DNA of 64,000 nt from positions 372,001-436,000 of the forward strand of contig NZ_NPGA01000014.1 of NCBI RefSeq assembly GCF_002259485.1. The letters run 5' to 3'. Under the pieces are notes generated by a model. That model was not told the DNA's origin. It saw only the letters and a program-made list of their open reading frames with translations, and made no database searches. The position numbers were made by a program, and so were the translations under genes. Position 1 is the stretch's first letter. Every line of letters starts with the position of its first letter. This DNA comes from Rhodococcus sp. 14-1411-2a. Lineage in GTDB: Bacteria; Actinomycetota; Actinomycetes; Mycobacteriales; Mycobacteriaceae. Below are positions 9,634-17,628 of this stretch, piece by piece.

Positions 9634-10564
9634 AGAAGATTCGAGCGCAGCTCAGCACGCCGCGGACGAGGGCCAGCCCGGAAACGTCGTCACCGGCGAG
9701 GCCGTCGAGCTGGTCGGTCAGGCCAGCCTGTGGGGCAACGCGTGGAAGTACCTGCGCAAGAGCCCGTTCTTCATCATCGGCACGTTCCTGCTGTTGGTGC
9801 TGTTGGTCATGGCGGTGTTCCCGCAGCTGTTCGCCCGCGGCATCGATCCGCGAGTGTGCTCGCTGTCCGATTCCGGTCAAAAACCCAGTGCAGCACACTG
9901 GTTCGGCACCGACATCCAGGGCTGCGACTACTACGCCAACGTCATCTACGGTGCGCGGATCTCGCTGTCGATCGGTGTGCTCTCGGTGATCGGCGTGCTG
10001 ATCATCGGCGTCCTCATCGGTGCTCTCGCCGGCTACTTCGGCGGTGCGATCGACAGCATCCTGGCGCGCTTCACCGACGTGTTCTTCGGGATTCCGCTGC
10101 TGCTCGGTGCTCTGATCCTGCTCACCGTCACCGCCCAGCGCACCATCTTCACCGTGTCGTTGGCCCTGGTGGCCTTCGGTTGGATGACGGCGATGCGCCT
10201 GGTGCGATCGTCGGTGATCTCCATCAAGAACAGTGAATACGTCCAGGCGGCACAGGCATTGGGAGCGTCGACCTACCGCATTCTGGTGCGACACATCCTG
10301 CCCAACGCGCTGGCCCCGGTGATCATCTACGCCACGATCTCGGTGGGTACGTTCATCGCGGCCGAGGCGACATTGACGTTCCTCGGAATCGGATTGCAAG
10401 CCCCCGAGATCTCCTGGGGCCTACAGATCAACCTCGGTCAAGCCAGGTTCCTCACGTCACCGCACCTGGTGCTGTTCCCGGCCGCGTTCCTCTCCGTCAC
10501 GGTGCTGGCGTTCATCATGCTCGGCGACGCACTCCGTGACGCACTCGATCCGAAACGGAACTGA
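9626..10564 (+). CDS. dppC: Peptide ABC transporter permease DppC
   Basis: A 312-residue permease partner of DppB. A cytoplasmic N-terminus of about 45 residues precedes an OppC-type segment (SPFFIIGTFLLLVLL); the EAA loop reads EYVQAAQALGASTYRI, and WGLQINLG is typical of the C-terminal part. ATG 9626 lies inside the last codons of dppB (ATGAATAA overlap), with AAGGA just upstream. The stop is followed at once by dppD. Confidence 0.93.
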   Translation: MNKEDSSAAQHAADEGQPGNVVTGEAVELVGQASLWGNAWKYLRKSPFFIIGTFLLLVLLVMAVFPQLFARGIDPRVCSLSDSGQKPSAAHWFGTDIQGCDYYANVIYGARISLSIGVLSVIGVLIIGVLIGALAGYFGGAIDSILARFTDVFFGIPLLLGALILLTVTAQRTIFTVSLALVAFGWMTAMRLVRSSVISIKNSEYVQAAQALGASTYRILVRHILPNALAPVIIYATISVGTFIAAEATLTFLGIGLQAPEISWGLQINLGQARFLTSPHLVLFPAAFLSVTVLAFIMLGDALRDALDPKRN

Positions 10565-10565
10565 C

Positions 10566-12239
10566 ATGAGTATTCAGAAGGACACGGTTCTGAGCGTCAC
10601 CGATCTGACGGTCGAGTTCGAGGTCGAGAAGGTCTGGCGCAAGGCGGTCGATACCGTCTCGTTCACGGTCGCCTCCGGTGAAGTTCTCGCCATCGTCGGT
10701 GAATCCGGATCCGGTAAGTCGACGACGGCGATGGCCGTCCCGGGCCTGTTGGCCGATAATTCGCGGGTGTCCGGCAGCATCAAGCTGGGCGAGAAAGAGC
10801 TGGTCGGGCTGCCCGAGAAGCAGCTCGCACCCATCCGCGGCAAGAACGTCGCGGTGATCTTCCAGGAGCCCATGACGGCGCTCAATCCGGTGTACTCGAT
10901 CGGCTGGCAGATCACCGAGGCCATCCGCGCGCACACCTCGCTGTCGAAGAAGGAAGCGAAAGCGCGGGCCGTCGAGCTGCTCAAGCTCGTCGAGATGCCG
11001 GATCCGGAGACGCGGGTCAACTTCTACCCGCACCAGCTCTCCGGTGGTCAGCGTCAGCGCGCGATGATCGCCCAGGCGCTGTCCTCGGACCCGTCGTTGC
11101 TGATCGCGGACGAGCCGACCACGGCGCTGGACGTGACAGTGCAGGCAGAGATCCTCGACCTGATGCGCGATCTCCGGAACCGCATCGACGCGTCGATCGT
11201 CCTCATCACTCACGACATGGGTGTGGTGGCCGACATGGCCGACCGCATCGCGGTGATGAAGGACGGCGTCATCGTCGAAACAGACGCTGCACAAACAATA
11301 TTCAAGAACGCGTCGCATCCGTACACGCAGCAGTTGCTCGCCTCGGTTCCGCACCTGGGCAGCAGCATCGAGGCCGTGACCGCGGGGAAGATCGCCGAGC
11401 CCAGTGCCGTCGAGGAGACCCGGGCTCTGAGCATCGTCGACGGTGTCATCGAGTACCCGGGCCGCACCGTGTTCCGGGCCGTCGACGGGGTCAGCCTCGA
11501 CATCGAGATGGGTGAGGTGGTCGGCCTCGTCGGCGAGTCCGGCTCGGGCAAGTCGACGATCGGCAAGGCCGTGGTGGGACTGAACAAGCTCACCGGCGGC
11601 TCGTTGTCGATTGCAGGCGTCGACATCACCAACCTGTCGAATCGTGAACTGCGGTCGGTGCGAAGCAAGGTCGGCATCGTGTTCCAGGATCCGGGTTCGT
11701 CGCTGAACCCGCGCTGGCCGATCGGACAGTCCATTGCCGAGCCGATGCTGTTGCACACCGAGCACAGTGCTGCAGACCGAAATCGAAAGGTCGAGGAACT
11801 GCTCGACCGGGTTCACCTGTCGCGGACCATGCGCAACCGCTACCCCCATCAGTTGTCCGGTGGGCAGCGTCAGCGCGTCGGCATCGCCCGGGCGCTCGCC
11901 CTGGAGCCGACGCTGCTGGTGGCCGACGAACCGACGTCCGCACTCGACGTGTCGGTGCAGGCCAAGGTGCTCGAGCTGTTCAAGGAACTGCAGCGTGAGT
12001 ACGGCTTCGCGTGCCTGTTCATCAGCCACGACCTCGCTGTGGTGGAGGTACTGGCCAAGCGCATCGCGGTGCTGAACAAGGGCAAACTCGCCGAGTTCGG
12101 TACGACGGATCAGATTCTGCGTCGTCCGACCAACGAGTACACCAAGCGGTTGCTCGCGGCCGTCCCGGTGCCCGATCCGGCCGAACAGGCCAAGCGTCGC
12201 CAGGCCCGCGCCGAGCTGTTGGCGGCAGGGGCAAAGTAG
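10566..12239 (+). CDS. dppD: Peptide ABC transporter ATP-binding protein, DppD and DppF fused
   Basis: A 557-residue protein with two complete ABC ATPase domains in tandem. The first has Walker A GESGSGKSTT near residue 48, signature LSGGQRQRAMIAQAL and Walker B LLIADEPT; the second has GESGSGKSTIG near 325, LSGGQRQRVGIARAL and LLVADEPT. Each is followed by an oligopeptide-type extension ending in HPYTQQLL or NEYTKRLL. Enterobacteria encode the two ATPases as separate proteins; here one polypeptide supplies both sites, as in Rv3663c. ATG 10566 is chosen one base after the dppC stop; a longer frame from 10536 would overlap dppC. Confidence 0.92.
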   Translation: MSIQKDTVLSVTDLTVEFEVEKVWRKAVDTVSFTVASGEVLAIVGESGSGKSTTAMAVPGLLADNSRVSGSIKLGEKELVGLPEKQLAPIRGKNVAVIFQEPMTALNPVYSIGWQITEAIRAHTSLSKKEAKARAVELLKLVEMPDPETRVNFYPHQLSGGQRQRAMIAQALSSDPSLLIADEPTTALDVTVQAEILDLMRDLRNRIDASIVLITHDMGVVADMADRIAVMKDGVIVETDAAQTIFKNASHPYTQQLLASVPHLGSSIEAVTAGKIAEPSAVEETRALSIVDGVIEYPGRTVFRAVDGVSLDIEMGEVVGLVGESGSGKSTIGKAVVGLNKLTGGSLSIAGVDITNLSNRELRSVRSKVGIVFQDPGSSLNPRWPIGQSIAEPMLLHTEHSAADRNRKVEELLDRVHLSRTMRNRYPHQLSGGQRQRVGIARALALEPTLLVADEPTSALDVSVQAKVLELFKELQREYGFACLFISHDLAVVEVLAKRIAVLNKGKLAEFGTTDQILRRPTNEYTKRLLAAVPVPDPAEQAKRRQARAELLAAGAK

Positions 12240-12269
12240 GGGTGAGGGGAGGGGGTACCGTCGTCTGTC

Positions 12270-13016
12270 GTGACGGACCCCCTCGCCCCGCTGCTGGAAT
12301 TGCCCGGAGTTGTCGACTCCGCCGAACGGGCGCGTGACGCTCTCGGCGCGGTGCATCGACACAAGGCCAACCGTCGTGGCTGGCCGGCCACCGCGGCCGA
12401 GGCCGCGGTCCGCGCGGCCCGCTCGTCTTCGTCACTCGAGGGCGGGTCGATGGATTTCCCCCGCGAGGGCGAAGAAGGCGACCCCGTACTCGCAGGCGCG
12501 CTTCGAGTCGCGGCCGCCCTCGATGGCGACGCCCTGCAGAACACGCTCTCGACGTGGAAGCGCGCTCCGCTGCAGACCCTGGCTCGACTCCACTTGTTGG
12601 CAGCTGCAGATCTCGTCGACGACGCTTCCGCGCTCGGTCGTCCGCGCGGTGATTCGGGGGTCGGCGAGCGACTCGATCTGCTCGCTCAGCTCGTGACCGG
12701 TGGAACCTCTGCACCCGCTCCGGTGATCGCGGCGGTGGTGCACGGTGAGTTGTTGACGCTCAAAGCTTTCGGATCGGCCGACGGCATCGTTGCGCGGGCT
12801 GCATCGAGACTGGTGGCGGCGTCGTCGGGCTTCGACCCCCACAACCTCGGAGTGCCGGAAGTGAGCTGGATGCGTCGAGCAAATGCCTACCGGGACGGCG
12901 CGACCGGATTCGCCGAGGGCACCGCGACGGGCGTCGGGAGTTGGGTGATCCTGTGCTGTGGAGCCTTCGAAGCCGGTGCGGCAGAGGCGACTTCGATTGC
13001 CGAAGCCGCGGTCTAA
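12270..13016 (+). CDS. Rv3662c-like conserved protein, degenerate Fic-like fold suspected
   Basis: A 248-residue actinobacterial protein, GTG start, in the position of Rv3662c. It is usually left uncharacterised. The sequence recalls a Fic protein that has lost its active site: residues 52-57 read SSSLEG, like the (S/T)xxxE(G/N) inhibitory helix, and near residue 165 HGELLTLKAFGSADGIVAR sits where a Fic core would read HPFxDGNGRxxR. The catalytic His and the GNGR loop are absent, so AMP transfer would not be expected. The rest is alanine-rich helix. Starts about 30 bp after dppDF and may be cotranscribed with it. Its partner or ligand is unknown; the Fic link is inference. Confidence 0.6.
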   Translation: MTDPLAPLLELPGVVDSAERARDALGAVHRHKANRRGWPATAAEAAVRAARSSSSLEGGSMDFPREGEEGDPVLAGALRVAAALDGDALQNTLSTWKRAPLQTLARLHLLAAADLVDDASALGRPRGDSGVGERLDLLAQLVTGGTSAPAPVIAAVVHGELLTLKAFGSADGIVARAASRLVAASSGFDPHNLGVPEVSWMRRANAYRDGATGFAEGTATGVGSWVILCCGAFEAGAAEATSIAEAAV

Positions 13017-13021
13017 CCCAC

Positions 13022-13329
13022 ACATAAAAGGGCGGCGATGCCGACTTGCGTCGACTTCGCCGCCCGTTAGCACGGAGCGCCTGGTTACCAAGCGTGCTCA
13101 GGTGGGCTGTGATGGAAAACCACGTGGCCTCGGCGAGGGTTCGACGGTGATGAGGTCATCCCTGCAACCGGTGCAGGGTTCTTGCTGATCATCGACGAAT
13201 CTCGCAGGCCCACAGCGCTTCTGCCATTAGGTGGCCGCTCCGCGTGGGTGCCTGGTGTCCGTGCTGGGAAGGGCGGTCGGGAGAGCGAATCTTCTCTTCC
13301 GATTCGATCTTGGCCTTCCGTTCTTCCGT
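13022..13329 (-). ncRNA. Ms1/MTS2823-like small RNA (RNA polymerase core-binding 6S-like RNA)
   Basis: The gap between the Rv3662c-like and Rv3661-like genes, on the strand of the latter, is where mycobacteria encode MTS2823/Ms1, an abundant stationary-phase RNA of about 300 nt that binds core RNA polymerase. Here a good sigma-A promoter (-35 TTGATG, 17-bp spacer, -10 TACAAA) points to a start near 13329, and a strong hairpin with TTTT lies at 13065-13022. The predicted RNA is therefore about 305 nt. Internal hairpins include CCCTGCA-N5-TGCAGGG and GAATC/GATTC. No reading frame fills it. Identity rests on synteny, size and signals; primary sequence was not compared. Confidence 0.72.
13030..13065 (-). 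terminator. Rho-independent terminator of the Ms1-like RNA
   Basis: Read on the minus strand, GGGCGGCGA and TCGCCGCCC form a 9-bp stem with an 18-nt loop, directly followed by TTTTATG. The T-run is on the minus side, which assigns it to the small RNA rather than to the plus-strand Rv3662c-like gene. Confidence 0.75.
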
Positions 13330-13335
13330 ACGTCA

Positions 13336-13364
13336 TTTGTACCCCGTGACGCGCCTCACATCAA
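13336..13364 (-). promoter_or_regulatory. Sigma-A-type promoter of the Ms1-like RNA
   Basis: On the minus strand TTGATG (13364-13359) is separated by 17 bp from TACAAA (13341-13336). Predicted start is an A near 13329. The -35 region lies just 12 bp beyond the end of the HAD phosphatase gene. Confidence 0.65.
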
Positions 13365-13375
13365 GGGGTTGAGCG

Positions 13376-14221
13376 TCATCTTTTTCTTCGGAGCAGTCCG
13401 TAGGTGATCGCGCCGGCCGCAAGAGCGCTGAAACCTGCTGCCGCACTTGCCGCTACGGTCTTGCCGGACGGGGTCTGGATCCGTGATCGCAGCGAGACCG
13501 GGTTGGAGAACGTGAGGATCGGCCAGCCGCGGGACGCGGCTTCCTTGCGCAGCGCTCGGTCGGGGTTGACGGCCGTGGGATGCCCGACGGCGCGCAGCAT
13601 CGGCACGTCGGTGATCGAGTCCGAGTACGCGTAGCTCGACGCCAAGTCGTAATCATGTTGCGCGGCCAGGGAGTTCATGGCGTCGACCTTGCCCTCGCCG
13701 TAGCAGTAGAAGTCGACTTTGCCGATGTACTTGCCGTCCACGGTCACCATCGTGGTGGCCATGCTGTGATCGGCACCCAGGAGTTCTGCGATGGGGTGCA
13801 CGATCTCGTCGCCGGACGCCGACACGATCACCACATCGTGGCCGCGGAGCTTGTGGTCTGCGATCAGGTCGGCGGCTTCGGCGAACACGAGGGGGTCGAC
13901 GATGTCGTGCAGGGTTTCGGCGACGACCGCTCGTACCTGTTCGACGTCCCAGCCGGCGGTCATGCTCGCGATGTGTGCGCGCATGCGCTCCATCTGGTCG
14001 TGATCGGCTCCGGAGAGCAGGAACAGGAACTGGGCGTAGCTGCTCTTGAGAACGGCGCGCCGGTTGATGAGTCCTTGGTCGAAGAACGGTCTGCTGAATG
14101 CCAACGTGCTGGACTTGGCGATGATCGTCTTGTCGAGGTCGAAGAATGCCGCGACGCGCGCTGCGCGTCGGCCGGCCGGGGCGTCGTCGGTGCTCGCGCT
14201 CTGGGTCACGTTTGTCACCAT
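13376..14221 (-). CDS. HAD-IB family phosphatase (SerB-like), Rv3661-type
   Basis: A 281-residue haloacid-dehalogenase hydrolase. Motif I is DLDKT with nucleophile Asp28 and Asp30, motif II is the Ser in VSASGDEI, and the metal-binding motif is SDSITDVPML. The cap resembles SerB/HAD-IB enzymes, which hydrolyse phosphoserine or small phosphates. The C-terminus carries a hydrophobic helix followed by LLRRKR, so it is probably membrane-tethered, which soluble SerB is not. ATG 14221 (MVTNVTQSAS) is chosen since the open frame beyond it enters the region before the 6C RNA. Synteny equals Rv3661. Substrate unknown. Confidence 0.82.
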   Translation of the reverse strand: MVTNVTQSASTDDAPAGRRAARVAAFFDLDKTIIAKSSTLAFSRPFFDQGLINRRAVLKSSYAQFLFLLSGADHDQMERMRAHIASMTAGWDVEQVRAVVAETLHDIVDPLVFAEAADLIADHKLRGHDVVIVSASGDEIVHPIAELLGADHSMATTMVTVDGKYIGKVDFYCYGEGKVDAMNSLAAQHDYDLASSYAYSDSITDVPMLRAVGHPTAVNPDRALRKEAASRGWPILTFSNPVSLRSRIQTPSGKTVAASAAAGFSALAAGAITYGLLRRKR

Positions 14222-14330
14222 AGTGGCCGGTGGTGACCGGTGGATGTTGCGCGGCGCCACTGGCGGACTCGGTCCGAAACCGTCGAGAAAAAGCGACGGT
14301 TGAACTTGCAAACAAGGAAGTCCACGGGTG

Positions 14331-14336
14331 TAGTAT
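14331..14336 (+). promoter_or_regulatory. Promoter -10 of the 6C RNA
   Basis: TAGTAT at 14331-14336 with a possible -35 TTGCAA at 14306-14311 (19-bp spacing, long but usable). The predicted start near 14343 sits just before the first 6C hairpin. Confidence 0.5.
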
Positions 14337-14342
14337 TTGCTA

Positions 14343-14440
14343 TGAGCCCGGTTCATTCCGGGCGGTGTTCAGCCCGACCCCCCGGGGCTGAACCAGACGA
14401 CCCTCGCCTCCTCCCCCCCTGGCGAGGGTCGTCCTCTTTT
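14343..14440 (+). ncRNA. 6C small RNA
   Basis: About 98 nt that fold into three successive hairpins: GCCCGG/CCGGGC (14346-14363), GTTCAGCCC/GGGCTGAAC (14367-14393) and a 13-bp stem (14396-14408 with 14421-14433) followed by CTCTTTT. The loops of the second and third hairpins carry runs of at least six cytosines, the defining feature of the 6C RNA motif of actinobacteria. Its position, between the Rv3661-type phosphatase and the Rv3660c-type gene and on the strand of the latter, is that of B11/6C in M. tuberculosis. The C-rich loops are known there to pair with G-rich ribosome-binding regions of target mRNAs. Confidence 0.9.
14396..14440 (+). terminator. Terminator hairpin of the 6C RNA
   Basis: A perfect 13-bp stem, GACGACCCTCGCC with GGCGAGGGTCGTC, has a 12-nt loop rich in C and is followed by CTCTTTT. 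It doubles as the last C-loop hairpin of the RNA. Confidence 0.85.
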
Positions 14441-14555
14441 CCGGGTCGGGGCAAAAACTGGTACAGCAGTACCGGTATTCATCCACAGGCCCCGATCTAT
14501 CCACATTTTGCCAAGTCGCGCGCACCTCGAGCAGATTCTCACGCAGGCTTGGCGC

Positions 14556-15671
14556 ATGGAAACGGACCCGCGACAGCGAATCGCGCACCCGACTGTGGCG
14601 ATGTCGATCGAACTTCGCGGACTCCGCGAGGACGTCTATCGAATAGCCGCGGCCGCGGATTGTGTTGTGGAAGAGCAGAACTTACTGGTCGGTATCGGTT
14701 CGGCACGGTCGATGTGGGACCGACCCGGAACAATTTTGGTCGATTTCGAGTCCGCAGAGACGGCATTGGCGTCCGGATTTTCGCGACGCTCGCGCGTCAT
14801 TCTGGTCACGGACGAGCAACCGACACTCGACGACTGGCGCATCGCCACATCGCTCGGTGCCGAGCATGTGCTCTCCCTGCCGCAGGACGAAGACGCACTC
14901 GTGCGCATACTCGGCGAACCCGCATCGGTGCCGTCGGGAGACGGTGGAGTGATCGCCGTGGTCGGCGCTCGCGGTGGCGCGGGCGCATCGACATTCGCCG
15001 CCGCACTCGGACTCCGCAGCAGCCGCTCGGACCGACGTGCCCTCCTCGTCGAGGGTGATCGGTACGGCAGCGGCCTCGACCTGTTACTCGGCTGGGAGAA
15101 CGCTCCGGGTCTGCGATGGTCCGGCTTGGTCGTCGAAGGCGGCCGAGTCTCCGGCGACGCTCTGCACGGGGCGCTGCCTTCCCGCGGCGGGTTGTCGGTG
15201 CTGGCGCTCGGCCGATCCCAGGACCGGGGTGTCGGACTCTCGGCCGTTGCAGTGGCGGCTGTGGTCGATGCAGGACGCGCAGCGGGAGATCTGGTGGTGT
15301 GCGACGCTCCGCGCCATCCGAGCGACGTCTCCGACGCTCTGTACGCCGCGGCGGATCTCGTCGTGCTGGTACTTCCGGCCGAACTGCGAGCCGTGACGTC
15401 GGCTGAGGCGGTGGCAGCGCAGGTCGTGGATCGAAACGCCAACGTCGGCCTGGTCGTTCGTGGGCCTGCGCCGGGTGGGCTGAGGGCAGACGACATCGCC
15501 GTCGCCCTCGGTCTTCCGCTGCTGACCTCGATGCGCGCCGAGCCCGCGTTGGCCGAGCGCCTCGAACGAGGAGGACTGGTGCTGGGCCGACGTTCGCCGC
15601 TGGCCGCGGCAGCCGACGCTGTGCTCGATACGTTCGCGCACAAGCCCGGTGGTCAGCGGTGGGCGGCATGA
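14556..15671 (+). CDS. CpaE/TadZ-like (Ssd) protein of the Tad operon
   Basis: A 371-residue MinD/ParA-superfamily protein, first of the actinobacterial Tad/Flp operon (Rv3660c position; also called septum site-determining protein). An N-terminal receiver-like segment (about 30-125) has the CpaE layout without a clear phosphoacceptor set. The ATPase core starts at about residue 132 with VVGARGGAGAST, where the usual KGGxGKT has Arg for the signature Lys and Ala before Ser, so nucleotide hydrolysis is doubtful. TadZ/CpaE proteins place the pilus machine at the pole. The first good ATG is 14556; an upstream TTG at 14508 is possible. It overlaps tadA by four bases (ATGA). Confidence 0.82.
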   Translation: METDPRQRIAHPTVAMSIELRGLREDVYRIAAAADCVVEEQNLLVGIGSARSMWDRPGTILVDFESAETALASGFSRRSRVILVTDEQPTLDDWRIATSLGAEHVLSLPQDEDALVRILGEPASVPSGDGGVIAVVGARGGAGASTFAAALGLRSSRSDRRALLVEGDRYGSGLDLLLGWENAPGLRWSGLVVEGGRVSGDALHGALPSRGGLSVLALGRSQDRGVGLSAVAVAAVVDAGRAAGDLVVCDAPRHPSDVSDALYAAADLVVLVLPAELRAVTSAEAVAAQVVDRNANVGLVVRGPAPGGLRADDIAVALGLPLLTSMRAEPALAERLERGGLVLGRRSPLAAAADAVLDTFAHKPGGQRWAA

Positions 15672-16852
15672 GCGCCGTCGTCACCGCGGATCTGCTCGAC
15701 CGCGTCCGTGATCGCCTGGCGGCATCGGCCGATGCTCCGGTTCCCGCGACCGTCGCCGCGGCGATTCGAGCGGAAGCAGGCGGGGTGATCGGCGACACCG
15801 ATATGCTTGCGGCCCTTCGTGTTCTGCAGACCGAGCTGACCGGTGCGGGGCCGTTGGAGCCGCTGCTGTCCGAGCCCGGAGTGACCGATGTGCTGGTCAC
15901 CGCACCGGATCAGGTGTGGATCGATCGTGGTCGCGGACTCGAGCGCACCGGCATCCGATTCGCCGACGAGGCTGCCGTACGTCGTTTGGCGCAGCGACTC
16001 GCGTTGTCGGCCGGCCGCCGTTTGGACGACGCGCAGCCCTGGGTCGACGGTCGATTGCCGGGCGTCGGGCAGGGGGCCTTCGGAGTCCGCCTGCACGCGG
16101 TGCTGGCACCGGTGGCGAGCGGAGGAACGTGTGTGTCGCTTCGGGTGTTGCGACCCGCGACGCAGGGACTAGCTGCGCTCCGTGCATCGGGAGCCGTGAC
16201 CGAAGACGGGTACGAGCTGCTGCGTCGAATCGTATTCGGCCGCCTGGCATTTCTCGTCGTCGGCGGTACCGGCGCTGGAAAAACCACACTCTTGGCCGCC
16301 CTGTTGGGCGAGGTGGATCCGGCCGAACGGATCGTCTGCGTCGAGGATGCCGCCGAGTTGGCCCCGGCACATCCGCACGTGGTCCGGCTGGTAGCCCGCG
16401 CGCCCAATGTCGAAGGCGTGGGTGAAGTATCGGTGCGGCAGCTGGTGCGTCAGGCTCTGCGAATGCGACCGGACCGGCTCGTGGTCGGTGAAGTGCGCGG
16501 GGCCGAGGTCATCGACTTGATGACGGCTCTCAATACAGGTCACGACGGCGGAGCCGGAACCATTCACGCGAACTCCCCGGCCGAGGTACCGGCCAGACTC
16601 GAAGCCCTTGCGGCACTGGGCGGAATGGGCCGAGACGCGTTGCACAGCCAACTCGCCGCTGCGGTCCAAGTGGTGTTGCACGTCCACCGCAGTTCCGACG
16701 GTACTCGACGACTACGTGAGATCGGAGTGGTCGACGTCGATCGCGCCGGGCGAGTGCACATCGCGGCGGCCTGGTCGGTGACTGCCGACGCGACGCCGGG
16801 CGAAGGTCGGCTCCTCGAACTGCTCGACCGCCGTTGCGGTGACGCCCGATGA
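15668..16852 (+). CDS. tadA: TadA/CpaF secretion ATPase
   Basis: A 394-residue type II/IV secretion ATPase that powers assembly of Flp-type pili from the cytoplasmic face. Walker A is GGTGAGKTT (about 200-207), the Asp box/Walker B region reads ERIVCVEDAAEL, and the downstream RPDRLVVGEVRGAEVIDLM and TGHDGGAGTIHANS are the characteristic GspE/TadA boxes with catalytic Glu and His. The ATG at 15668 overlaps the previous stop (ATGA), and its own end overlaps tadB the same way. Equivalent to Rv3659c. Confidence 0.92.
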   Translation: MSAVVTADLLDRVRDRLAASADAPVPATVAAAIRAEAGGVIGDTDMLAALRVLQTELTGAGPLEPLLSEPGVTDVLVTAPDQVWIDRGRGLERTGIRFADEAAVRRLAQRLALSAGRRLDDAQPWVDGRLPGVGQGAFGVRLHAVLAPVASGGTCVSLRVLRPATQGLAALRASGAVTEDGYELLRRIVFGRLAFLVVGGTGAGKTTLLAALLGEVDPAERIVCVEDAAELAPAHPHVVRLVARAPNVEGVGEVSVRQLVRQALRMRPDRLVVGEVRGAEVIDLMTALNTGHDGGAGTIHANSPAEVPARLEALAALGGMGRDALHSQLAAAVQVVLHVHRSSDGTRRLREIGVVDVDRAGRVHIAAAWSVTADATPGEGRLLELLDRRCGDAR

Positions 16853-17628
16853 CGGCGGCGGTGATGGTCCTCGCCCTCGCGGTTGCCCTGTGGCCGAGTA
16901 GTTTCCGTCGGCTGCCTGGTGAAGAACGGGCGGCTTCGTCCGCGCCGCGATGGCTGATGCCGGCATGCTGCGTTCTGTTTGCGGCAGGGGCGGCGTGGTG
17001 GTTCGGCGGAATCTGGGCCGTGAGCGCAGCAGCGGTGGCGGGCGGTACCGGATGGCGTCGTAATCGCCGGCGACTCGAACGTGACCGGCGTGCCGACGAA
17101 TTGAACTGGCTCGCAACCGGAGTCGAGGTGGTCATCGGCGAGCTGCGCGTCGGATCCCATCCGGCCACGGCCAGCGCGGTCGCGGCGGACGAGTGCGGCG
17201 GCATCGCGTCGACGGCACTGCGCGGTGCGGCATCGCGCTCCCGACTGGGCGGCATGGCTGCGGACGGTATCGCCTCGTCCGATTCGTTGTTGGACGCCGA
17301 GCTCGGCCGGCTGGCCGCCGCGTGGAGAGTGGCAGACGAGCACGGGCTCGCGCTCGCCGAACTGCTCGACGCCGTCCGCGAGGACATGCTGGGACGCCGA
17401 CGGTTTCGCGAACGAACCGACGCATCGCTCGCCGGTGCCCGTGCCACCGCGCTGGTGCTGGCCGGTCTACCGATTCTCGGAGTCGCGCTCGGTCAGCTGA
17501 TGGGAGCCGATCCACTGCACATTCTGCTCGGCGGTGGGCTCGGCGGAATGCTGCTGCTCATCGGCACGGCGCTGGGCTGTGCGGGCCTGCTGTGGACCGA
17601 TGCGATCACCGGCAAGGTGACGACGTGA
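16849..17628 (+). CDS. TadB-like pilus assembly membrane protein
   Basis: A 259-residue GspF-like inner-membrane platform protein (Rv3658c position). It starts with two hydrophobic segments, has a cytoplasmic helical GspF-type domain in the middle (about 70-200, with DEHGLALAELLDAVREDM), and ends with two more membrane helices. With TadC it forms the platform on which TadA acts. Coupled by ATGA overlap to tadA and by TGATG to tadC. Confidence 0.85.
   Translation: MTAAVMVLALAVALWPSSFRRLPGEERAASSAPRWLMPACCVLFAAGAAWWFGGIWAVSAAAVAGGTGWRRNRRRLERDRRADELNWLATGVEVVIGELRVGSHPATASAVAADECGGIASTALRGAASRSRLGGMAADGIASSDSLLDAELGRLAAAWRVADEHGLALAELLDAVREDMLGRRRFRERTDASLAGARATALVLAGLPILGVALGQLMGADPLHILLGGGLGGMLLLIGTALGCAGLLWTDAITGKVTT

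Larger units (their letters stand above)
14222..14555. other. 334-bp divergent intergenic region before the Tad operon
   Basis: Holds the 6C RNA with its promoter and terminator, then about 115 bp of leader for the CpaE-like gene. Two DnaA-box-like words (CATCCACAG near 14480 and CTATCCACA at 14497-14505) occur in the leader. No protein gene is seen. Confidence 0.6.

Noticed and set aside
10515-12362. Long frame opposite dppDF (615 codons)
   Set aside because: Shadow of the two ABC domains; no ribosome-binding site or motif.
12270-13016. Active Fic AMP-transferase
   Set aside because: The catalytic His and GNGR loop are missing, so only a degenerate relative is proposed.
14478-14505. Two DnaA-box-like words (CATCCACA and CTATCCACA)
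   Set aside because: Only two imperfect copies, no AT-rich unwinding element, no replication genes nearby; not an origin.
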